From assembly GCF_047528295.1 (NCBI RefSeq), contig NZ_CP180001.1, positions 1,860,001 to 1,924,000 of the forward strand: 64,000 nucleotides of DNA. The letters are read 5' to 3'. This document shows, piece after piece, positions 58,918 to 64,000 of the stretch. The stretch comes from Peptacetobacter sp900550335 (GTDB taxonomy: Bacteria > Bacillota > Clostridia > Peptostreptococcales > Peptostreptococcaceae). Under the pieces are notes generated by a model. It worked only from the letters and a program-made list of their open reading frames with translations. It made no database searches and had not been told where the DNA came from. A program made the translations under genes and the position numbers. Each line of letters opens with the position of its first letter. Position 1 is the stretch's first letter.

Positions 58918-59559
58918 CTACTCAAGAGCTGAGTTGTTAAGCTTGTAATCCCCTTTTATATGAGATGTGTCATTCATCTTAGTAACAACCGGACCGTAAT
59001 GTCTCCACTCTACTATATTTAGAGCTGTGTTGTCCTGTTTAATTCTGTATATATTTTTCATTGGTGAATCTAACATTAATAATAGAAGCACCCTAACTGT
59101 AACCGAATGACTAACTAGTAAAATATTCTTGTTATCATATTTTTCATTTAGTTCGTCTATGAATTTTTCTAATCTTTCCTTTATCACATCTAAAGTTTCC
59201 CCACCAGGAATCTTTGCAAGATGTGGCTCGTTTCTCCAAGTTTTGTATATTTCTGGGTATTTTTCAGTTATTTCAGGAATCAATCTTCCTTCCCATTCTC
59301 CAAATCCCATTTCTCTTAAAGCTTCTGTTGGCTGCACTTCTATCCCAAATCTCTTTCCAACTGCTTCTGCTGTCTGCATTGCTCTACCTAAATCGCTTGA
59401 GAATATCATATCTAGTGGATATTTATCCATTCCTTCTGCAAGCTCATTTGCCTGAGCAAGCCCTTTTTCTGTTAGAGGTGAGTTTCCATGCCCCTGAGTT
59501 TTTCCTAATATATTCCATTCTGTCTGTCCATGTCTAGCTATATAATAAGTATTTCCCAT
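58918..59559 (-). CDS. Histidine phosphatase (phosphoglycerate mutase-like)
   Basis: 213 residues. RHG motif YIARHGQTEWN with catalytic His, then DLGRAMQTAEAVGKRFGIEV, LREMGFGEWEGRLIPEITEK and LLVSHSVTVRVLLLLML (second His). Belongs to the cofactor-dependent histidine phosphatase group, whose substrates range widely. ATG 59559 follows GGAGGAAATT. The 500-base region upstream holds a terminator and element B. Confidence 0.9.
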   Translation of the reverse strand: MGNTYYIARHGQTEWNILGKTQGHGNSPLTEKGLAQANELAEGMDKYPLDMIFSSDLGRAMQTAEAVGKRFGIEVQPTEALREMGFGEWEGRLIPEITEKYPEIYKTWRNEPHLAKIPGGETLDVIKERLEKFIDELNEKYDNKNILLVSHSVTVRVLLLLMLDSPMKNIYRIKQDNTALNIVEWRHYGPVVTKMNDTSHIKGDYKLNNSALE

Positions 59560-59702
59560 AATTTCCTCCATTTAAAAATTTTCACTTTTTATATTTGAAA
59601 TAATGTCATATTTCTGTGTCATTTGACTTTAAAAATTAATCTCTCTCAACATTATATTATATACCAAAATAATAGATTATTACAAATCTTTATAAACTGA
59701 GT

Positions 59703-59740
59703 AAAAAAATAGTTGTCGAATAAACGGCAACTATTTCTTT
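59703..59740 (-). terminator. Hairpin terminator between element B and the phosphatase gene
   Basis: AAATAGTTG and CAACTATTT form a 9-bp stem, extended by CG, with a T7 run on the minus strand. As no minus-strand ORF lies between here and the terminator at 60026, this suggests that a noncoding transcript carrying element B ends here. Confidence 0.65.
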
Positions 59741-59920
59741 TAGGATATATGATTTGGAGCTTTACTTAATACTCAACATCAAGCAAAGTTCATCACTTTA
59801 CAAATTTTACATCAATAGGGCATATAATGTGTTGAATGTGCAATCTTGCTCCTAAACATCCTAAATTTAAACCAGTAACAGCTAAAAATAAGATTAATAT
59901 TTTTATTACATAGAGGCTTT

Positions 59921-60019
59921 TGCAAATTTTACTTTATTTGCTTGGAAATTAAATATATCTCCATACTCGACAATGCAGCTCGACTGCCTGGAGAGAAGGG
60001 GATATATTTTTTCCAAGCA
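59921..60019. ncRNA. Structured intergenic element B
   Basis: GCTTGGAAA...AATATATCTCC (59940-59962) pairs with GGGGATATATT...TTCCAAGC (59998-60018). The apex has CGACAAT (59968), GCAG-CTCGA-CTGC (59975-59987) and CTGGAG (59988), the same frame as element A: 23 of 26 bases agree, and the A-T pair of A is a G-C pair here. GAGGCTTTTG before it could also pair with CAAAAGCCTC at 60038. RNA nature is inferred. Confidence 0.5.
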
Positions 60020-60025
60020 CCAAAA

Positions 60026-60049
60026 AAGGAGACTTCCTCAAAAGCCTCC
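60026..60049 (-). terminator. Terminator downstream of the YitT gene
   Basis: On the minus strand GGAGGCTT and AAGTCTCC (one G-U) form an 8-bp stem followed by six T, 20 bases after the stop codon. Confidence 0.8.
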
Positions 60050-60068
60050 TCTAACAAAAATATTAATC

Positions 60069-60941
60069 TTATTCTGCTGTTACCGGTTTAAATCCGTTAC
60101 CTAGTGCCTCATGTATATCAGTTATGATTATAAACGCCTTAGGATCGACTTCTCTTACAAGTCTCTTCATAGCAACAACCTCTTTTTTCTCAACTACAAC
60201 CAAAATAACATTCTTATCAGCACCAGTGTACGCACCTTCACCTTTAAGGAAAGTCGCACCTCTGTCTAATTCCTCCATTATCTTGTCTGTAATTTCCTTT
60301 GAATGATCAGAAATAATCATAAATGACTTAGAATAGTTAAATCCTTCTATCATAAGGTCGCTGACCTTTATAATTATGTATAAAGAAACAGAAGAATATA
60401 GTGCTATTTCTATCTGACCTGTTGCAAACCCTGACATAACGATTACTGCACAGTCTATAATTCCTAAAAGAATTGGTATACTTAATGTTGGGAACACCTT
60501 ATTAATTAATAAAGCCATTAAGTCTGTACCACCTGTAGAACCACTTATTCTAAGGATTAACCCCTGTCCAATACCCATAAGTATTGAACCCAGGATTATA
60601 ATTAGGTAAATGTCCTCTGTTATAAATATTGAAGACATACTCTCAGTTACCTTTAATGCAACTGTTAATAATATTATTCCTAGCACTGTTTTAATACAGT
60701 CTCTCTTGCTCAAAATCTTGTACGCTGCGATAAATAGCGGTACATTTAGAACAAGGTTGACAATCCATAGTGGAATTCCAAAAAGCATATTAAGAACAAC
60801 TGCAAGCCCAGTTATCCCACCAGATGCAATTCCATAAGGATTGAAGAATAAATTTAGCGAAATCGCCATCATAATACATCCTATAACAAGGATAAAAATA
60901 TCGCTAAACCCTAGCCTTAAACTTTCTTTTTCTTTTTCCAA
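60069..60941 (-). CDS. YitT-family membrane protein
   Basis: 290 residues. Five membrane helices in the first 200 residues (DIFILVIGCIMMAISLNLFF; GIASGGITGLAVVLNMLFGI; RISGSTGGTDLMALLINKVF), including the glycine-rich YitT motifs. C-terminal DUF2179 domain: LDRGATFLKGEGAYTGADKN and VVEKKEVVAMKRLVREVDPK. Function unclear in most species; a solute transporter role is often suggested. Own transcript: terminator after it, element C upstream. Confidence 0.92.
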   Translation of the reverse strand: MEKEKESLRLGFSDIFILVIGCIMMAISLNLFFNPYGIASGGITGLAVVLNMLFGIPLWIVNLVLNVPLFIAAYKILSKRDCIKTVLGIILLTVALKVTESMSSIFITEDIYLIIILGSILMGIGQGLILRISGSTGGTDLMALLINKVFPTLSIPILLGIIDCAVIVMSGFATGQIEIALYSSVSLYIIIKVSDLMIEGFNYSKSFMIISDHSKEITDKIMEELDRGATFLKGEGAYTGADKNVILVVVEKKEVVAMKRLVREVDPKAFIIITDIHEALGNGFKPVTAE

Positions 60942-61136
60942 AATGATCCACTTCCTTTCATATTTAATTATATATGAAATTTTTCCGTTTTCATAGTTAG
61001 GAAAAATATTTGTTTAACAATATATTAATATTAACTATATTTACCTTATTAATAATATAAAAAACGCTAATATTTAAAACAAATTACCAAAATATATATC
61101 TTCTTATATACAATGAGTTTACTAGCGGTAAAAAAA

Positions 61137-61252
61137 TAGTACCCTGACAATCATAAGCGCCAATCTGCAGACGATTTTCTCTTTAGCCTCGAACAGAGTT
61201 CGAGCTATACAGAAAAATCGTCGAAGCCTGAAGCCATGATGTCAGGGTACTA
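61137..61252. ncRNA. Structured intergenic element C
   Basis: TAGTACCCTGAC (61137-61148) pairs with GTCAGGGTACTA (61241-61252), and ATCAT with ATGAT inside. The loop has CGCCAAT (61158-61164) and GCCTGAAG (61226-61233), matching the CGACAAT and GCCTGGAG of elements A and B. Between them an extended inner stem (GACGATTTTCT with AGAAAAATCGTC) and a second hairpin (CTCGAAC with GTTCGAG) replace the short hairpin. On the minus strand it is followed by ATTTTTTT, so it may also terminate the dehydrogenase transcript. Confidence 0.5.
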
Positions 61253-61265
61253 TTTATGCTCTATC

Positions 61266-62429
61266 TTATAAACTTTCTTTGTATATTTCTAATACATCTT
61301 CTTTACTTAGAGATACATATCCATACTTAGCACCTCTCTTAGATGCAAACTCAGCCATAACCTCTAAGTTTTCTTCACCTATACCAACTTCTCTTAAATT
61401 CATTGGTATTCCTATACTTGCGAAGAATTCATAAGTCTTTTCAATAGCCATATTCGCTATCTCAAATTTATCTACTGAAGAATCAATTCCCCATACATTA
61501 ACACCATAATCAACAAATTTACCTACTGTTTCGTCGCTTAATATGTGTTTCATCCATCTTGGAGTAAGAATTGCAAGTCCAACACCATGAGTTATATCAT
61601 AGTATGCACTTAATTCGTGTTCCATTGGATGAACTGACCAACCTACATCTGTTCCGTAAGAAATCATACCATTTATTGCATGAGAGCTTGCCCACATTAA
61701 GTTCGCTCTTGCATCGTAATTTTTTGGTTCTTTAACAGCTATTGGTCCAAATTCTATACAAGTTTTTAGCAGTGATTCTGCAAATCTATCCTGTAAATAA
61801 GCACCTTCAACATCGTGGAAGTATGTTTCTATTATATGACTCATTATATCCGCAGTTCCAGCAGCTGTCTGGTTTGTAGGCACTGTATATGTGTATTCAG
61901 GGTCAAGTATTGATACTCTAGGTTTTAATATTTCTCCACCCATACCTAATTTATCATTTGTTTCCATATTAGATATAACAGCAAATCCGTCCATTTCTGA
62001 ACCAGTTGCTGAAAGAGTAAGTACTGATATTATTGGAAGTGCTTCTTTTATAAGTGAGCTTTTTAGCACTAAATCCCAAGGATCTCCGTCGTAAAATGCT
62101 CCAGCTGCTATTAATTTACTACAATCTATAACACTTCCTCCACCAACTGCAAGAATTACATCTATTTTATATTCCTTACATAGTTTAACACCATCTCTAG
62201 CAGAGTCTATTCTTGGGTTTGGAGCAATTCCAGAAAGCTCAAATACATTTACATCAGAATCATTTAACTGTTCCATAACCTGGTCATAGATTCCATTTCT
62301 TTTTATACTATTTCCTCCATATACAAGAAGAACATTATGTCCAAAGTTTTTAACTTCACCTCTTAGCTTAGCTATCTGTCCTTTACCAAAATGCACTCTT
62401 GTTGGAATATTATAATCAAAATTTTTCAT
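61266..62429 (-). CDS. Iron-containing alcohol dehydrogenase (butanol dehydrogenase-like)
   Basis: 387 residues of the Fe-ADH superfamily, probably NAD(P)H-dependent alcohol or aldehyde reduction. LAVGGGSVIDCSKLIAAGAF (cofactor site), TLSATGSEMDGFAVI, TADIMSHIIETYFHDVEGAY (metal ligands Asp and His), PMEHELSAYYDITHGVGLAI (two metal His) at the centre. Begins NFDYNIPTRVHFGKGQIAKL, characteristic of the BdhA/YqhD group. GGAGGTAGCTCT precedes the ATG. Confidence 0.93.
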   Translation of the reverse strand: MKNFDYNIPTRVHFGKGQIAKLRGEVKNFGHNVLLVYGGNSIKRNGIYDQVMEQLNDSDVNVFELSGIAPNPRIDSARDGVKLCKEYKIDVILAVGGGSVIDCSKLIAAGAFYDGDPWDLVLKSSLIKEALPIISVLTLSATGSEMDGFAVISNMETNDKLGMGGEILKPRVSILDPEYTYTVPTNQTAAGTADIMSHIIETYFHDVEGAYLQDRFAESLLKTCIEFGPIAVKEPKNYDARANLMWASSHAINGMISYGTDVGWSVHPMEHELSAYYDITHGVGLAILTPRWMKHILSDETVGKFVDYGVNVWGIDSSVDKFEIANMAIEKTYEFFASIGIPMNLREVGIGEENLEVMAEFASKRGAKYGYVSLSKEDVLEIYKESL

Positions 62430-62459
62430 AGAGCTACCTCCAAAATTTATATAAATTTC

Positions 62460-63326
62460 TTATTCAAACATTCCGTATTTATCCCACATCTGCTCTAAAT
62501 CGTCGAAATGCTCTTTTATATCTTCTTTTTCTTTCATACCTACTGATACTGCAAGTGCATTTGCCACACTCATTGCAGGAACTAAAGAGTCTACAAATGA
62601 AGCCATGTTACTCTTAACTATTAAAGTATTATCAGATACTGAAGCTATCGGTGCAAATAAACTGTCAGTTATAGATATTACATGTGCTCCTTTTTCTTTA
62701 GCATATTTTACTAGCTGGAATGATTTTTTAGAATATCTTGGGAAACTAAATGCTATAACAACATCGCCTTCCCCTATTCTTACTATCTGTTCAAATGCAT
62801 CCCCCATGTCCATTCTTACAGTATGAACATTGTCTAATATTATTCCTAAATAGAATCCTAGATATTGAGCAACAACAAATGATGTTCTCATTCCAAGTAT
62901 GTATATTTTTCTAGCCTTTAAAAGTCTAGCAGTCGCTTCCTGGAATGCTTCTCCATCTATTTCTTCAAGAGTTTCTCTTATATTATCCATATCGCCTTTA
63001 AGAATTTTGTTAAGTATTGTATTTTCATCAGAGTAGTCGTTTGCCATTTCAACCCTCTGAACTGTAGTCAATTTATTTTTTATTAATTCCTGTAAAGCTG
63101 CCTGTAACTTTGGATAACCAGAATATCCTAGTGCATTTGCAAACCTTACAACTGTTGATTCACTAACTCCGACAGTTTCCCCCAATTTGCAGGCAGTCAT
63201 AAATGCAACCTTGTCGTAATTATTCAGTATATACTGTGCTATTAATTTCTGACCTTTACTTAATCTCGTATACTGTGTCTGTATATCGGATATAAGTTTT
63301 TTACTGTCCTTTAATGTTTCATCCAT
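62460..63326 (-). CDS. RpiR/MurR-family transcriptional regulator
   Basis: 288 residues. N-terminal HTH: RLSKGQKLIAQYILNNYDKV, then LGETVGVSESTVVRFANALG. C-terminal SIS domain for a phosphosugar ligand: ARKIYILGMRTSFVVAQYLG, GDVVIAFSFPRYSKKSFQLV and AKEKGAHVISITDSLFAPIA. The neighbouring dehydrogenase, 30 bases downstream on the same strand, may be under its control. AAGGAG precedes the ATG. Confidence 0.92.
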   Translation of the reverse strand: MDETLKDSKKLISDIQTQYTRLSKGQKLIAQYILNNYDKVAFMTACKLGETVGVSESTVVRFANALGYSGYPKLQAALQELIKNKLTTVQRVEMANDYSDENTILNKILKGDMDNIRETLEEIDGEAFQEATARLLKARKIYILGMRTSFVVAQYLGFYLGIILDNVHTVRMDMGDAFEQIVRIGEGDVVIAFSFPRYSKKSFQLVKYAKEKGAHVISITDSLFAPIASVSDNTLIVKSNMASFVDSLVPAMSVANALAVSVGMKEKEDIKEHFDDLEQMWDKYGMFE

Positions 63327-63375
63327 TTTTTTATTTCTCCTTTTACCCTATATCTTTATTTTTTAAGAATGCAAC

Positions 63376-63474
63376 TCAATATACATATATTCAAATTTTC
63401 TGTATATTGAAACTAAACATATATAAAGATTCATTTCTCTACATCATTATAACACTTTATTGCATTATTTTTAA
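63376..63474 (-). promoter_or_regulatory. RpiR gene promoter and palindrome
   Basis: On the minus strand an extended -10 (TGTTATAAT; TATAAT at 63446-63451) has TTAAAA 17 bases upstream (63469-63474). A perfect 10-bp inverted repeat, TCAATATACA (63376-63385) and TGTATATTGA (63401-63410), lies in the leader, a possible operator for the regulator. Confidence 0.55.
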
Positions 63475-63541
63475 GTAATAAATGCAATTTTTTCTTCATA
63501 TTTTGACTTTACGTGTTTTAAAGTTTCAAGAAATTTTATCC

Positions 63542-64000
63542 TTATACTTGTTTTTTTCTTTCTATTAATATTATTGACGGTGGATTGTTCTTTTGATTTA
63601 CAAATTTAGATTCAAAAACATTATAATCCTTTTGTTCTAGATTTGATGCATAATCAAATACTGCGTTTCTTTCTTCCATTCCTCCCTCATGTCCTGTGTA
63701 GATTGAAACACATACCACACCATTTTCCTCAAGTAATGATACAGACTGTTTTATAGCCTCAATAGTTGTATCTGGTTTAGTTATTATTCTGTGCTCACAT
63801 CTTGGTAAATACCCTAAATTAAACACTGCACACTTAATTTTTTCTTTTATATAATTATTTATATTTTCATGTCCATCTAAAATCAACTCTACTCTATCCT
63901 CAAATTCTAGTTTCTTTACCTTTTTTTCAGTAGATTTTATCGCTTCTTCTTGGACATCAAATGCATAAACCTTCCCTGATTTACCAACCTTTTCTGCTAA
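63542..64000 (-). CDS. Class I methyltransferase, YtqB/MnmM-like (N-terminus beyond window)
   Basis: 153 codons visible; the gene continues past 64000. Features: GKSGKVYAFDVQEEAIKSTE (SAM-binding strand with the Asp that follows the glycine loop), FEDRVELILDGHENI, AVFNLGYLPRCEH (motif IV-like) and GVVCVSIYTGHEGGMEERNA. The arrangement is that of YtqB, now known as MnmM, a tRNA wobble-uridine methyltransferase. The ending NPPSIILIERKKQV is also family-like. Confidence 0.85.
   Translation of the reverse strand, partial: LAEKVGKSGKVYAFDVQEEAIKSTEKKVKKLEFEDRVELILDGHENINNYIKEKIKCAVFNLGYLPRCEHRIITKPDTTIEAIKQSVSLLEENGVVCVSIYTGHEGGMEERNAVFDYASNLEQKDYNVFESKFVNQKNNPPSIILIERKKQV

Noticed and set aside
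1..64000. tRNA, rRNA, or known riboswitches (T-box, SAM, c-di-GMP)
   Set aside because: No cloverleaf with TTCGA-type arm, no 16S/23S signature, no T-box GGTGGNACC sequence or other riboswitch core was found by eye; a covariance search was not possible.

Overview
The window is low-GC DNA with clostridial gene content: strong GGAGG ribosome-binding sites, TTG and GTG starts, a cmk-plsC-ispH cluster, ftsH, a clustered shikimate pathway, and a contractile-tailed prophage with PBSX/Clostridioides-like gene order. I infer a Clostridia member near the Peptostreptococcaceae. No rRNA or tRNA gene was seen, so this placement rests on gene content only.

Left chromosomal part (1-15435). A kdpD sensor kinase, cut by the window edge, follows a diverged KdpB-like P-type ATPase with no kdpA or kdpC beside it. 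Then come a YdcF-like membrane protein, a GNAT acetyltransferase, and three shikimate/chorismate genes (aroA, aroC, chorismate mutase), all on the minus strand. A CorA transporter, an unrecognised 245-residue protein, a 38-residue membrane peptide, a Gfo/Idh/MocA oxidoreductase, a mazEF toxin-antitoxin pair and ftsH follow.

Prophage (about 15436-51436, 36 kb). It is bounded by a 16-base near-identical att candidate. From right to left it carries: integrase; a DUF6338-like membrane protein; an ImmR/ImmA-type repressor and protease facing a Cro-like gene across an array of operators; Rha/ORF6C; an early block of small proteins; a replication initiator with an internal iteron origin; DnaB helicase; SSB; two Tad2-like proteins; a MazG-like protein; a late regulator; a second tyrosine recombinase; HNH and terminase; portal, protease and capsid; connectors; tail sheath, tube, chaperone and tape measure; baseplate; tail fibre; and a lysis block. 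A small plus-strand operon next to the left att site has a near-consensus promoter and is probably expressed in the lysogen.

Right chromosomal part (51437-64000). A small membrane peptide, a 26-residue-repeat protein, an unrecognised protein and an Eco47II-like restriction enzyme without a visible methyltransferase form an accessory patch. After it come a polytopic membrane protein, ispH, plsC, cmk, an HI0933-like flavoprotein, a histidine phosphatase, a YitT-family protein, an iron alcohol dehydrogenase, an RpiR regulator and a partial YtqB/MnmM-like methyltransferase.

The least explained signals are: three intergenic hairpin elements (54.3, 60.0 and 61.2 kb) that share a conserved internal loop while their stems differ; a small hydrophobic ORF in the prophage whose mRNA ends could pair over 23 bp and which faces an antisense promoter; an adenine-depleted 3' end in the tail-fibre gene that resembles a diversity-generating-retroelement variable region; and an A9 frameshift in the tail sheath gene.
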